A stretch of 48,841 nucleotides of DNA, taken from Candidatus Tectimicrobiota bacterium. Lineage in GTDB: Bacteria > UBA8248 > JACPRG01. Where the stretch lies: assembly GCA_016190025.1 (NCBI GenBank), contig JACPRG010000051.1, positions 1-48,841 of the forward strand. Direction: 5' to 3'. The stretch's first letter is position 1, and each line of letters begins with the position of its first letter. The notes beneath the pieces are model-generated. The model had not been told where the DNA came from. It saw only the letters and a list, made by a program, of their open reading frames with translations, and searched no databases. Below, one piece after another: positions 16,295-28,828 of this stretch. The position numbers and the translations under genes are program-made.

Positions 16295-16360
16295 CCCTCA
16301 TCTCCGGTTCTCGCCCGATTCCGGCCGGATTCGGGCGGTTCCGCCCGCCCGCTCCCCTCC

Positions 16361-16894
16361 CTAGCCGGCGGCGACGGGCGCCAGCGCCCGGATCACTTCC
16401 CGGCAGAAGGCCGGCAGGTCGTCGGGGAACCGGGAGGTGATGAGGTTTCCGTCCACCACCACCTCTTCGTTCACGTACCTGGCGCCGGCGTGGATCAGGT
16501 CATCCCGGATGGAGTGAAAGCACGTCGCGGTCCTTCCCCGGACGATATCGGCCGAGCACAGCATCCAGCCCGCGTGACAGATGGCCGCGACGATTTTCCC
16601 CTGTTCGTTGGCCTTTCGGACGAACTCCACCATCGCGGCTTTGCGGCGCATCAGGTCCGGGGCGTATCCGCCGGGGATGATGACGGCGTCGTAATCGTCG
16701 GCAGAGACCTCGTCCACCGAGGAGTCCACCTTGACGGGATAGCCGTGCTTGCTGGTGTAGGTTTCAGCGGTCCCCGTGCCGATGACGTGGACCACGGCTC
16801 CGGCCTCGCGAAAACGATAGACGGGGTACCAGAGCTCCATTTCCTGATACAGGTTCTCCGCCAGGACGGCGACGGTTTTTCCTGAAAGGGGCAT
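16361..16894 (-). CDS. DJ-1/PfpI family protein (class I glutamine amidotransferase-like)
   Basis: 177 residues with the PfpI fold: KTVAVLAENLYQEMELWYPVYRFREAG, IIPGGYAPDLMRRK and the nucleophile elbow AAICHAGW (Cys106-His107). GRTATCFHSIRDDLIHAGARYVNEEVVVDGNLITSRFPDDLPAF matches the PfpI/YhbO group, linked to protein or nucleotide deglycation, or protease activity, under stress. The ATG at 16892-16894 has AAGGAGG 5 bp upstream; a GTG two codons earlier overlaps that ribosome site and is less likely. Confidence 0.88.
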   Translation of the reverse strand: MPLSGKTVAVLAENLYQEMELWYPVYRFREAGAVVHVIGTGTAETYTSKHGYPVKVDSSVDEVSADDYDAVIIPGGYAPDLMRRKAAMVEFVRKANEQGKIVAAICHAGWMLCSADIVRGRTATCFHSIRDDLIHAGARYVNEEVVVDGNLITSRFPDDLPAFCREVIRALAPVAAG

Positions 16895-17196
16895 GCCCAC
16901 CTCCTTTTCCGGCGAAGGAGTTCTTGAATGGGCCGGAGGTTTCCCCGGGGATTCAAGAACGCAAAGAAGGGCGAAAATGCCGTTGCCGGATTTCCTACTA
17001 GATTACCGCCCGAAAAAGGCTTTGACAACTACCCGCGTTTCGTGGTGGGCGCCTTTCTGCCAGAGGTTCCCCGCGCCTTTCGTCTTGCCGGGCCGGGGTT
17101 GACCCGGCGGCGGGCGGCTGGGCGTGGGCTCGGCTCGGCCGGTGAGGGGTGACCCACTGCTACCGAATTTTTTTCAATCCTAGTGGAAAAAAATCC

Positions 17197-17224
17197 TTGA
17201 CGGTTTTTCTTGGGGGGCTAAATA
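17197..17224 (+). promoter_or_regulatory. Possible promoter of the structured leader/sRNA
   Basis: TTGACG (-35, 5 of 6 to consensus) stands at 17197-17202 in an AT-rich stretch, with TAAATA at 17219-17224 (16-bp spacer, only 3 of 6). The -35 is good and the -10 is weak. Confidence 0.4.
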
Positions 17225-17229
17225 AGTTG

Positions 17230-17322
17230 GTGTTTGGAATTTATGGGGTCTCCTCTTAAGACCCCGCTGCATGGGTAACTTCCCGTCTGCCCTCCAGCCC
17301 ATGCGGTGGGGTCATTTTTTTT
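17230..17322 (+). ncRNA. Candidate small RNA or transcription attenuator with alternative hairpins
   Basis: A segment of about 93 nt. Hairpin 1 pairs GGGGTCT (17245-17251) with AGACCCC (17259-17265). Hairpin 2 pairs the same GACCCC (17260-17265) with a second GGGGTC (17308-17313) around an inner 7-bp stem GCATGGG/CCCATGC (17269-17275 with 17298-17304), and is followed by eight Ts. The two hairpins share one arm and cannot coexist, the classical layout of an antiterminator and terminator. It may control the downstream cupredoxin gene or be a free small RNA. I recognise no known RNA family. Confidence 0.5.
17260..17322 (+). terminator. Rho-independent terminator hairpin (hairpin 2 of the leader)
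   Basis: Outer stem GACCCC/GGGGTC (6 bp), internal loop GCT/GGT, inner stem GCATGGG/CCCATGC (7 bp), 22-nt loop, then A and eight Ts at 17315-17322. Confidence 0.7.
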
Positions 17323-17526
17323 GGGCCGGGCCCCGGTTTCCGCTTGGGAGCCTTCGGCCCGGCGCTCAAAATCGCGGCTGCACTGCAAATTGACCCACGA
17401 CTCCATCGGAAGGGGGAAAATCCCTCGCCGGCATCCAGGTGTTAAGATAGAAGGACGAACAACCTCACTGAACCGCAGGCACAGCTTTCCCGGCCCGGAG
17501 GGGCCTAAGAAAGAGGGGGGAAGCCG

Positions 17527-17979
17527 ATGGAGCGACGCGCGATCCGCAGGGTCTTGTTCCTTCTGGGACTTGGGATTCTCTTCTCGGGCGGATGGGCGCC
17601 CGCCTCGCGTGCGGCGGGAGACCTCAGCGCGCAGAACCCCATCGTTGTGGAGGTGCGTCTCGGGAGTCGGCAGGGGCACTTGGCGTTCGAGCCGAAAGAG
17701 TTGACGTTCGAGACGGGAAGGCTCTACAAGCTGGTCCTCATCAATCCGTCTCCCGTGAAGCACTACTTTTCGGCCCTCCGGTTCGCCGCCGCCGTGTGGA
17801 CCCGGAAGGTCCAGGACGCCGGCATGGAGGTGAAAGGCGCCATTCGGGAGATCGAGCTCCTTCCCGGAAAGCGGGCCGAGTGGTTCTTCGTCCCCGTTCA
17901 GGCCGGCGTGTTCGAGCTCCGCTGCACGATTCCGGGTCACGCCGAGGCGGGCATGATCGGCCGGGTCGCCCTGCGCTGA
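17527..17979 (+). CDS. Secreted cupredoxin (plastocyanin-like type 1 copper protein)
   Basis: 150 residues with a signal peptide (MERRAIRRVLFLLGLGILFSGG, cleavage near residue 30) and one cupredoxin domain. The type 1 copper ligands are His79 (PVKHYF), Cys133, His138 and Met143, arranged as CTIPGHAEAGM. It should be an exported, probably periplasmic, electron-transfer or copper-binding protein. The ATG at 17527 follows GGGGGGAAGCCG. A structured leader ends about 200 bp upstream. The PfkB kinase follows after 40 bp on the same strand, with no evident functional link. Confidence 0.85.
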   Translation: MERRAIRRVLFLLGLGILFSGGWAPASRAAGDLSAQNPIVVEVRLGSRQGHLAFEPKELTFETGRLYKLVLINPSPVKHYFSALRFAAAVWTRKVQDAGMEVKGAIREIELLPGKRAEWFFVPVQAGVFELRCTIPGHAEAGMIGRVALR

Positions 17980-18019
17980 TCGGCCGGTCTTCACGCCCGC
18001 GGGGAGGGGCTGGAATCCT

Positions 18020-18940
18020 GTGAACCGGGAGGCTCGGTTCGATGTGATCGGGATGGGTTTGAACTCGGTCGATTTTCTCTGCGTTCTTCCGCACTTTCCC
18101 AGGCCCAACACGAAAACCGCGATGACGTCGCTCCTCCGCCAGGGAGGCGGCCAGGCGGCGACGGCCATGGTGGCCTGCGCCCGCCTGGGGCTTCGGGCCG
18201 CCTACGTGGGCGCGGTGGGGGATGACGCCATCGGCGATCTCTCGGTGGAATCCCTCCGGGCGGAAGGCGTGAACGTGGACGGGGTGGCCGTGAAGCCGGC
18301 CGCGCGCAGCCAGTGCGCCGTGATTCTCGTGGACGCCCGCTCGGGGGAGAGGACCATCGTGTGGGACCGGCAGGCCCGCCTGGAGGAGGGCGACCTCCGG
18401 AAGGAGTGGTTGACGAGCTGCCGCTGTCTGCTGGTGGACGGCCACTCCATCCCGGCGGAGGCCCGGGCGGCCCGGTGGGCCCGAGAGGCGGGAATCCCCG
18501 TGATCGTCGACGCCGAGCGGGTCTTTCCGGGGACGGAGGAACTGCTCGGCCTGAGCGACTTCGTCATCGGGAGCCAGGATTTTCCGGCCCGGATGACGGG
18601 AAGGACCGACCCCCGGGAAGCCCTGGAAGCCCTCCGCGGGATGTGCCCCGGGGTGGTCGGCATGACGCTGGGCGAAAAGGGGGCTGTCGCCTTCGATGGC
18701 GAGCGCTTCGTTGAGAGCGCGGGGTTCGAGGTGCCGGCGGCTGATACGACGGGGGCGGGGGATGTCTTCCACGCGGGGTTTTGCTATGGAGTCCTCCGGG
18801 GGTGGCCCCTGCGGATGATCTTGGATTTCTCCAACGCCTTCGCGGCCATGAGTTGCCGGTCTCTCGGGGGGCGAACCGGCATTCCCCGGCTCTCGGAGGT
18901 GGAAGCCTTCCTGCGGGAGCGGGGGCGGCCCCTGCCGTGA
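18020..18940 (+). CDS. PfkB-family sugar kinase (ribokinase-like)
   Basis: A 306-residue PfkB/ribokinase fold. Signature 1 is LRQGGGQAATAMVACARLGLRAAYVGAVGDD; signature 2 is DTTGAGDVFHAGFCYG (residues 242-257), with the anion-hole GAGD and catalytic base Asp248. It transfers phosphate from ATP to a sugar or nucleoside, but the substrate cannot be read from the sequence. The start is GTG at 18020 with GGGGAGGGG about 10 bp upstream. It follows the cupredoxin gene by 40 bp and is convergent with the CNNM genes. Confidence 0.87.
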   Translation: MNREARFDVIGMGLNSVDFLCVLPHFPRPNTKTAMTSLLRQGGGQAATAMVACARLGLRAAYVGAVGDDAIGDLSVESLRAEGVNVDGVAVKPAARSQCAVILVDARSGERTIVWDRQARLEEGDLRKEWLTSCRCLLVDGHSIPAEARAARWAREAGIPVIVDAERVFPGTEELLGLSDFVIGSQDFPARMTGRTDPREALEALRGMCPGVVGMTLGEKGAVAFDGERFVESAGFEVPAADTTGAGDVFHAGFCYGVLRGWPLRMILDFSNAFAAMSCRSLGGRTGIPRLSEVEAFLRERGRPLP

Positions 18941-19022
18941 GGGGTCGTCCCGAGGGCGCATCCGGCGGGCGGGCTGCGAGACGGCGGATGGGATGGCGCT
19001 CGGCTGGGTTCTCGTGGCCGCT

Positions 19023-20273
19023 TCACCCTGGCCCGGCGCCTCGCTCGACTCGGCGCACGAGCACTTCCAAGACCCGCTGGGGCGTCGCGTCGGTGACCCG
19101 AAACCGGAGCCCGGCGCGCTCGAATTCCTCCCCTTCCCGGGGTATTCTCTCCAGCGTCTGCGTCGCGAACCCGGCGAGGGTCTCGTACCTTCCTCTGGGG
19201 AGGTTGAGCCCCAAGGTCTCGTTGATGGCGTCCACCTCCATGCGCGCGTCGATCCGGAACGAGCCGTCCGGCAGCCGCTCGAAAAAGGTCGGGGCCTCCT
19301 GGTATTCGTCGTAGATCTCCCCGACGATCTCCTCCAGCAGGTCCTCCACGGTGACGATCCCCACGCTGCCTCCGTATTCATCCACCACCACCGCGAGGTG
19401 CTCGCTGCGGTCCCGCAAGGTCTGGAGCAGGTCGTCCGCCCGCATGGACTCGGGGACGTAGAGGACGGGTCGGAGGTGGGCTTGGATGTTCTCCTCGTCC
19501 GAAGGCGCGGTGAGCAGGTCGAACGCCTGGACGACGCCCACGATGTTGTGAGTTTCCTCGCGGTAGATGGGAATCCGGGAGTAGCCCTTCGCCACCATCC
19601 GCAGGGCCACCTCTCCGACCGTCGCGGTTTCGGGCATCTCGGTCACTTCCACGAGCGGGACCATGACTTCCCGGACGGTGGTGTCCTGGAAGACGAAGAT
19701 GCGGTGGAGCATCCGGCGCTCTTCCACCGGGAGGTCTCCGCCCGCGCTCTTTCGTTGCAGCATCAAGTCCAACTCCTCCCGGGTCACCGAGACGAACCGC
19801 TCGCGCTGCGAAGGTCTCAGGAAAAGACCCGTGAACTGCGTCACGAGATACACGACCGGCAGGAACACCCTGGAGGCGGCCCAGACGACGTAGGCGGCCT
19901 TGGGGGCGATCCGGTCGGCCTTCTCCCGGAAGAGGCTTTTGGGGACGATCTCGCCCAGGATCAGCAGGAGCGGGGTCATCACGGCGAGCGTGAGGATTTC
20001 CCCATAGTTGGGGCCCGCGGCGGTGAGGATCAGCCAAGTGGAGAGGGTGACGTTGGTGACGAAGGCCAGGTTGTGACAGGTCAGCGTGGTCGCGACCAGC
20101 CTCTCCGGCGTGTCCAGCAGGCTCAAGGCCAACTGGGGGCCGCGCTCGCCCGCGTCCGCGCGGGCTTTCAGGCGCACCCTGTCCGCGGCCACCATGGCCA
20201 GCTCCGCCCCCGAGAAGAAGAACTCGGCGGCCAAGCAGAAGAGGATGACCAGAAGCGCCAGCGGAAGACTCAC
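19023..20273 (-). CDS. CNNM/CorC-HlyC family membrane protein with CBS pair (first paralogue)
   Basis: 416 residues: a CNNM (DUF21) transmembrane domain (about 1-175, with AAEFFFSGAELAMVAADRVR and LTLAVMTPLLLILGEIVPKSLFREKADRIAPK), a CBS pair (about 205-325, VREVMVPLVEVTEMPE ... LAVVVDEYGGSVGIVTVEDLLEEIVGEI) and a C-terminal CorC_HlyC domain. Such proteins are linked to Mg2+/Co2+ efflux or Na+-coupled Mg2+ transport; the old hemolysin name is historical. The start GTG (20271-20273) overlaps the stop of the neighbouring paralogue by 4 bp, so translation is coupled. Confidence 0.9.
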   Translation of the reverse strand: MSLPLALLVILFCLAAEFFFSGAELAMVAADRVRLKARADAGERGPQLALSLLDTPERLVATTLTCHNLAFVTNVTLSTWLILTAAGPNYGEILTLAVMTPLLLILGEIVPKSLFREKADRIAPKAAYVVWAASRVFLPVVYLVTQFTGLFLRPSQRERFVSVTREELDLMLQRKSAGGDLPVEERRMLHRIFVFQDTTVREVMVPLVEVTEMPETATVGEVALRMVAKGYSRIPIYREETHNIVGVVQAFDLLTAPSDEENIQAHLRPVLYVPESMRADDLLQTLRDRSEHLAVVVDEYGGSVGIVTVEDLLEEIVGEIYDEYQEAPTFFERLPDGSFRIDARMEVDAINETLGLNLPRGRYETLAGFATQTLERIPREGEEFERAGLRFRVTDATPQRVLEVLVRRVERGAGPG

Positions 20274-21535
20274 TCCGGTTTCTCCGATTCCCGGGGAAGG
20301 TCAACGCGCACCTTCAAGATCCGCCTCCCCCGCATCTCCGCCACCGTGAAGACCAAGCCGTCCCGCGCGATCCGCTCCCCGGGTTCGGGCACCCGGCCCA
20401 GGAGATCCATCACGAATCCCCCCAGGGTTTCGGCCGGGGTCTTGGGAAGCTGGAATCCCATTTTCTCCTCCACTTCGTGAACGGGCATGCGCGCGGAAAT
20501 CAAATACCCGCCCTCTTCGAGGGGGAGGTAATCCCCTTCCGAGGAGACAGTGAGCTCCCCGAAGAGCTCCGCCAGGACATCCTCCAGCGTCACCAGGCCG
20601 GAGAGGTCGCCGAATTCGTCCACCACCAGCGCGATGTGCGTCTTTTTGCGGTTGAAGTCGTGAAACAGGTCGCTCACCTTCTTGCTGGGCGGGACGAAAT
20701 AGGGCTCCCGCAGGGGCAGGCGCTGGCCGGCCTTCGGGCCGGGGACGCCGCGCACGAGGGGCAGGAGGTCTTTCGTGTGAAGGATGCCGACCACGTTGCC
20801 GGGATGGGTCCGGTACACGGGAATCCGGCTGTGCGGGTTCTTCCGGACGGTCTCGAGGATCTGCGGGATCTCCAGGTGGTAGGAGAGGAGGAAGATGTCG
20901 GGGCGGGGCACCATGATCTCGGAGACCAGCGTGTCGCCGAACTCGAAGACGCTGTGGATCAGGGCGCGTTCCTGGTCTTCGAGCGCCCCCTCCTGGTGCC
21001 CCATGTCCACCAGCGTGCGGAATTCGTCCAGGGAGAGGATGTTGTCCGGGGCGGGATGGCCCCCTCCGAGGCTCCGGATAATCCAGTCGGAGGCCCGGCG
21101 GAAAATCCAGCGCAGGGGCGTGACGACGACGGAGAAGACCGCGATGGGCCGGGCGACCCACCGGGCGACCGCCTCCGACCGGCGCAGGGCGATGGCTTTG
21201 GGCGTGATCTCGCCGAAGAGCATCAGCAGCGGCGTCATGATGACCACCGCCAGCCACTTGTATCCCTCTCCGAGCCAGACGATGACCAGGGAGGCCACGA
21301 TGGAGGAGGCGGCCAGGTTGACCGTCTCGTTGCCGATCAGGATGGAGATGAGGAGGCGCCGCGGGCGGGCCAGCAGCTCCGAGATCAGCCGCGCCGCCGC
21401 CACCCCCTTGGCCTTCAGGTGCTCAATGCGCGCCTGGCGGAGGCTGAACAGGGCCACCTCCGAGGCGGAGAAGAAGGCCGAAAGGCACATCAGGACGAGG
21501 AATGCCAGGATGCGGGGGAGAAAGGAGGTTTCCAT
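20270..21535 (-). CDS. CNNM/CorC-HlyC family membrane protein with CBS pair (second paralogue)
   Basis: 421 residues with the same architecture as its downstream neighbour: DUF21 membrane domain (CLSAFFSASEVALFSLRQARIEHLKAKG; TPLLMLFGEITPKAIALRRSE), CBS pair (VSEIMVPRPDIFLLSYHLE ... HIALVVDEFGDLSGLVTLEDVLAELFGEL) and CorC_HlyC end domain. The two are clearly diverged, so this is an old tandem duplication or a heteromeric pair rather than a recent copy. Two overlapping genes of this kind are common in diderm bacteria. A 163-bp gap to galU upstream holds nothing I recognise. Confidence 0.9.
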   Translation of the reverse strand: METSFLPRILAFLVLMCLSAFFSASEVALFSLRQARIEHLKAKGVAAARLISELLARPRRLLISILIGNETVNLAASSIVASLVIVWLGEGYKWLAVVIMTPLLMLFGEITPKAIALRRSEAVARWVARPIAVFSVVVTPLRWIFRRASDWIIRSLGGGHPAPDNILSLDEFRTLVDMGHQEGALEDQERALIHSVFEFGDTLVSEIMVPRPDIFLLSYHLEIPQILETVRKNPHSRIPVYRTHPGNVVGILHTKDLLPLVRGVPGPKAGQRLPLREPYFVPPSKKVSDLFHDFNRKKTHIALVVDEFGDLSGLVTLEDVLAELFGELTVSSEGDYLPLEEGGYLISARMPVHEVEEKMGFQLPKTPAETLGGFVMDLLGRVPEPGERIARDGLVFTVAEMRGRRILKVRVDLPRESEKPE

Positions 21536-21698
21536 CTAGCCGCCGGAGGTGATCGGGACGGGGCCGGTCGCCGGCCTGGACGCCGGGGGGCGGGCGCTCG
21601 GCGCCCCGCTCACCGAGTCTGGGTGGGATGCGGAGGGTTCGTCAGTTTCGGGGCTCATGTTCTGCGGGTCCAGCGGGTTCCACCCTACCGCTCGCGCG

Positions 21699-22562
21699 TC
21701 AGAGAGCCAGTCCTTTGAGGTAATTGCGGAAGGTCTCCGACAGGTCAGGCCGCTTGAGGGCCAGCTCGACCGTCGCCTCCAGAAATCCCAAAATGTTGCC
21801 GGCGTCGTATCGCCTTCCCTCAAACACAAGACCGAACACCGCGCTTTCCCGGCACAGGTGCCGCAGGGCGTCGGTCAACTGGATCTCCCCCCGGCGATCA
21901 GGCTTGGTTTTTCTCAGAATATCAAAGATTTCCGGCGTCAGCACGTACCGTCCGATCACCGCAAGCTCGGAAGGGGCCTCCTCCGGGACAGGCTTTTCCA
22001 CCAGGTCCTGAACCCGCCAGACCCGGTTTTGGACCCGCTTCCCGGCGATGACGCCGTAAGCGCTGATCCGCTCTCGGGGAATTGCCTCCACCGCCACCAC
22101 CGATCCGCCCCGCTCCTGGAACAGGTCGACGGCCTGGGCCGTCACGGGCCGCTCGGAGTCGATGATGTCGTCGCCCAGGATCACCGCGAAGGGCTCGTCG
22201 CCGACCACGTCCCGGGCGCACAGGATCGCGTGCCCGAGGCCGAGGGCTTCTTTTTGCCGGACGTAGACGATCTGGACCATGTTGGAGATGGCGCGCACCT
22301 GCTCCAGCAGGTCCGTCTGGCCTTTCTTCTCCAGGACCTGCTCCAGCTCCACCGAAACGTCGAAGTGGTCCTCGATGGCCCGCTTGCCCCGGCCGGTCAC
22401 GAAGATGACCTCGTCGATGCCGGACGCCTTGGCCTCCTCCACCGCGTACTGAATCAGGGGCTTGTCCAGCAAGGGGAGCATCTCTTTGGGAGAGGCTTTG
22501 GTGGCGGGCAGGAAGCGGGTTCCGAGTCCTGCGACGGGAAAGACGGCCTTTCGGACTTTCAA
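21699..22562 (-). CDS. galU: UTP--glucose-1-phosphate uridylyltransferase
   Basis: 287 residues. The N-terminus VRKAVFPVAGLGTRFLPATKASPKEMLPLLDKPLIQYAVEEA is diagnostic of GalU, with VILGDDIIDS and the lysine region VEKPVPEEAPSELAVIGRYVLTPEIFDIL. It makes UDP-glucose for envelope polysaccharides and glycosylation. The start is a TTG at 22560-22562 with GAGGAG 5 bp upstream; homology begins exactly there, so the longer frame from 22667 is rejected. It is downstream of ligA on the same strand and has a promoter candidate of its own. Confidence 0.95.
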   Translation of the reverse strand: MKVRKAVFPVAGLGTRFLPATKASPKEMLPLLDKPLIQYAVEEAKASGIDEVIFVTGRGKRAIEDHFDVSVELEQVLEKKGQTDLLEQVRAISNMVQIVYVRQKEALGLGHAILCARDVVGDEPFAVILGDDIIDSERPVTAQAVDLFQERGGSVVAVEAIPRERISAYGVIAGKRVQNRVWRVQDLVEKPVPEEAPSELAVIGRYVLTPEIFDILRKTKPDRRGEIQLTDALRHLCRESAVFGLVFEGRRYDAGNILGFLEATVELALKRPDLSETFRNYLKGLAL

Positions 22563-22669
22563 GGATTCTCCTCTCCGGGGGCGGACGCCTCCGCCGACCC
22601 GGCGTCGTCCTGTGGGGATTGAGCCGCTGCGCGGTATCCGGGTTTGGGGAACAAGCGCTGGGTTCAATT

Positions 22670-26036
<3,367 letters not shown>

Positions 26037-26047
26037 GGCCCCCCCTT

Positions 26048-28828
26048 TCAGCGCAGCAGACGTTCGAGCGCGTCCTTGAGGACCTTCCCGGGGTTCTGAC
26101 GCAGGCGTTTTTCCAGAAAGCGGGGGTCGAGGCTGACCTGGGGGGAGGCGAGGGGCCCCCGGATGCGAAAGGGGATCTCGAGGCGCTCGCCGGGTTGCAT
26201 GAGGGCCCCGAGGAGGCTCCGGGAGAGACGCCGGCTGGCCTTGTCGTCGAATTGGGCCGTGACGGTGAGCTGGCTTCGCAAGTTCAGGTCCACCTCTCCG
26301 GCGGCCTGCATGGAGAGGCCGGAGGAGGTCAGGCGCAGGTTGGGAAGGATCACCTTCCCCTTTCGGATTTCAAACGGGCCCGCCAGCCGGTCGAACCGCT
26401 TTTTCCCGTCTTGAAGGCCGAAAAGGCCCTCCATCTTCAGGACCTTTTCCACCTCCCCCAGAAATTCCAGCTTGCGGATTTCCCCGTCAGTGACGGTGAT
26501 CTCGCCCTTCCCCGAGAGGGCGCGCTCGAGATCCTCCCTTGTGAACCCCGCCCCTTCAAACTCGCCCGTCAGGTCTGCGCGGCCGGACAGGACGGGAGGG
26601 CCCGGCAGGCGGTCTGCCAGCGCCTTCTCGGCGCGGACTCCCTTGAGGGTCAGCCGGGCCCGGAAGGGGCCGGGCCGCCGGTCGAGCGCGTACTCCCCGG
26701 CGCCTTCCAGCGCGCCGCCGTACAAGTCCGCGCGCACCCGCTCGGCGCGCAGCTTTTCGTCCCGAAGGCGAACGTCGGCGGAGAGATTCTGGAAATGGAT
26801 TCCCTTGGCCTCGCCCTGTCCAACCCGCAGGGTCCCCTCCGCCTGGGCGTGTTTGAGAAGGGAAGGGGCGGGCGAGGGACCGCTTTGAGAGAGCCGAAGG
26901 GGTTCCGGCCCGGGGCGGCGCCCCGGCTCGCCCGGCGGCCAGGACGCCTTCCGGACGAAAGGCGCGCGCAGAGCGGCGCCCGATTTCTGCGGAGTGGGGG
27001 AGGGGGGAAGAAAATCCTCCAGCCGGAAGGAGGGAAGGCGCAGGTCGAACCGGATTCGCGGAGCGGCGAAGTCGACGAGCTGCGCTTCCAGTTTGATCTC
27101 GCTCTGACCAATTCGCGCGTGGGTCCGGCTGATCTGCACCGATCGGGGGGTGAGCAGCGCGAAGCCCCGGAGGTTGCGGATTCGGGCCGCCAGCGCCGGA
27201 AAGCTGGCCGCGCCGTCCTCCAGGGTGACCTGGATTTGGAGCCGTTGGCGGAGGATGTCCTCGACCTTGCCGTTGGCGACAATCCCGATGCGCGTCGTTC
27301 CCGCCAGTCCCCAGGGCGCGGCCGCGGGGAAAAGCGTTTCCAGGCCTTCCAGGGGAAAGGTCCCGGTTTCGCCCTGGAGGCTCAAGGTTCCGTCGGTTTG
27401 ACGGAGGCTCCCCTGGAATCGAATCTGACGCAGTTCCAGCGAGAAGGGGTTGACCTCCAGCCCGCCGGGGGAGACCACCGTTGTCGCCGACAGCTTCAGG
27501 GGCACGCCGGCGGGTTTGCGGAACGCCGTCCCGAAGCCCGCCTGTGCGTTGCGGCCGTCCAGGGACAGAACGACGGATGTTGTTTCCTTTTCCCGCCGGG
27601 CCTTCAGATGGAAGCCGACCAGCCCGTCCAGCTTCAAGGCGTCGGCCTGTTCCCCGAGGGCGATTCGCAAAAGGGGCATCAGATCGCTTCCCTGGACGCG
27701 GGCGCCTTGCACCTCCGATTGGAAACGAAGGTGCTCGGAGTCCGCCGCGCCTTGGCCCGTCACGTGGAAGAGAAGGCGTCCGATGCCGATGGCTCCGTCC
27801 GCCTCGAATGTGAGGGGCGAACCCGGCTCTCGGCGGGACACCTTGAGGTTCGACTTGAGCTGAAGGTCCAGGTCCGGGGCGCCCGGTCGTGCGCGGGGCC
27901 TGGCGCGCTCTTTGACGTTTTGAACGGAGAGATCCCCCTTGATCTCGGCCCGCTGGAGACTCCCCCGCGCCCGGATTTCGCCGGACAGCTCGGCCTCGGA
28001 AAGGTCCAAGGCGCTTCCGCGCAGGCGCCGATCCAACCAGGGCCGCAGGGCGTTCATCCAGCCCTTGCCGATGACCAGGCTTCCCTCCGCCGGAGTGGCC
28101 AGGGTGTCCTTCCAGTCAATGGGGCCGATCTGGGCGTTGACCTGGAAGACGGGCGCTTGGGTCCGAAGACGCACCTGAACCGTCTCTTCCGGGGAGGGCT
28201 GGCTCATCCTGACATTGATCCCCCGGAGGACGATGGGGGCGCCGATTGTGGGGTCCTCGATGCGGAACTCGGCGTCCTCGATGTCCAGGTTGCCGATCAG
28301 GAGCCCCGCCAACGGCGGGGAGAGTTCGGCCGGGGCTTCCGGCGCGGAGGGGGCCGGAGGGGGAGGCCCACCCGGCGGCGCCGGGGTGAACGGCTTGGCC
28401 GCGGAGGGAGAGGGCCTCGGCGCCAGGAGATTGTTGAAGCCGGCGCGGTCGCGGCGCAGGACGAGAACGGGGCGCTCCAGGCGGACGCTCTGGATTTGCA
28501 GCTTTTTTTGCAAGAGGGGGAGGAGGCGGACGCGCGCCCGCAAGGCGTCGGCGGTGAGAGCCGGTTGCCGGCCGAATCCGGGCCGGTCGAGGATGCGCAA
28601 GCCCTGGATTTCCAGGCTTACGTTGGGAATCACCCGGAGCCTGAGGGCCGTCACCTGCACGGGCCTGCCCAGCTGGCGGCTGAGCTCTTCGGCGATGATC
28701 GTCCGGTATTTCTCAAGGTTGACGAGATACGGAAGGGCGAGGAGGACCAGCAGGACCAGGACGAGGAGGATTCCCGCGGTCTTGAGCAGGCGGCGCCCCA
28801 CTGAGCGTTTTCGCTTTGCTCTCCACAT
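26048..28828 (-). CDS. AsmA-family protein (inner membrane anchored, periplasmic)
   Basis: 926 residues. A basic N-terminus precedes one membrane segment (about residues 17-35, TAGILLVLVLLVLLALPYLV), then an AsmA N-terminal domain (EELSRQLGRPVQVTALRLRVIPNVSLEIQGLRI) and a long region of repeated beta-strand units. The end (DGKKRFDRLAGPFEIRKGKVILPNLRLTSSGLSMQAAGEVDLNL) is the AsmA_2 region. The family belongs to the bridge-like lipid transfer proteins that help move phospholipid to the outer membrane. Two proline-rich stretches (about 135-165 and 620-650) are probably linkers. It lies 122 bp after cpoB and 11 bp before apgM. Confidence 0.9.
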   Translation of the reverse strand: MWRAKRKRSVGRRLLKTAGILLVLVLLVLLALPYLVNLEKYRTIIAEELSRQLGRPVQVTALRLRVIPNVSLEIQGLRILDRPGFGRQPALTADALRARVRLLPLLQKKLQIQSVRLERPVLVLRRDRAGFNNLLAPRPSPSAAKPFTPAPPGGPPPPAPSAPEAPAELSPPLAGLLIGNLDIEDAEFRIEDPTIGAPIVLRGINVRMSQPSPEETVQVRLRTQAPVFQVNAQIGPIDWKDTLATPAEGSLVIGKGWMNALRPWLDRRLRGSALDLSEAELSGEIRARGSLQRAEIKGDLSVQNVKERARPRARPGAPDLDLQLKSNLKVSRREPGSPLTFEADGAIGIGRLLFHVTGQGAADSEHLRFQSEVQGARVQGSDLMPLLRIALGEQADALKLDGLVGFHLKARREKETTSVVLSLDGRNAQAGFGTAFRKPAGVPLKLSATTVVSPGGLEVNPFSLELRQIRFQGSLRQTDGTLSLQGETGTFPLEGLETLFPAAAPWGLAGTTRIGIVANGKVEDILRQRLQIQVTLEDGAASFPALAARIRNLRGFALLTPRSVQISRTHARIGQSEIKLEAQLVDFAAPRIRFDLRLPSFRLEDFLPPSPTPQKSGAALRAPFVRKASWPPGEPGRRPGPEPLRLSQSGPSPAPSLLKHAQAEGTLRVGQGEAKGIHFQNLSADVRLRDEKLRAERVRADLYGGALEGAGEYALDRRPGPFRARLTLKGVRAEKALADRLPGPPVLSGRADLTGEFEGAGFTREDLERALSGKGEITVTDGEIRKLEFLGEVEKVLKMEGLFGLQDGKKRFDRLAGPFEIRKGKVILPNLRLTSSGLSMQAAGEVDLNLRSQLTVTAQFDDKASRRLSRSLLGALMQPGERLEIPFRIRGPLASPQVSLDPRFLEKRLRQNPGKVLKDALERLLR

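Larger units (their letters stand above)
16895..17526. other. Long intergenic region upstream of the cupredoxin gene
   Basis: About 630 bp without a recognisable protein gene. It contains a local AT-rich patch (17159-17225), a promoter-like TTGACG and a strongly structured, terminator-ended segment (17245-17322), each listed separately. The last 200 bp before the cupredoxin gene hold an open frame with no recognisable sequence and no clear promoter. Confidence 0.6.

Noticed and set aside
19023..21535. Hemolysin or virulence role of the two tandem CNNM proteins
   Set aside because: The hemolysin label is a historical name; the CNNM, CBS and CorC_HlyC domains indicate ion transport or homeostasis.
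26195..28804. A long plus-strand open frame opposite the AsmA-family gene
   Set aside because: It is an antisense shadow; the minus-strand reading has a membrane anchor and AsmA domains, whereas this reading has no recognisable domain.
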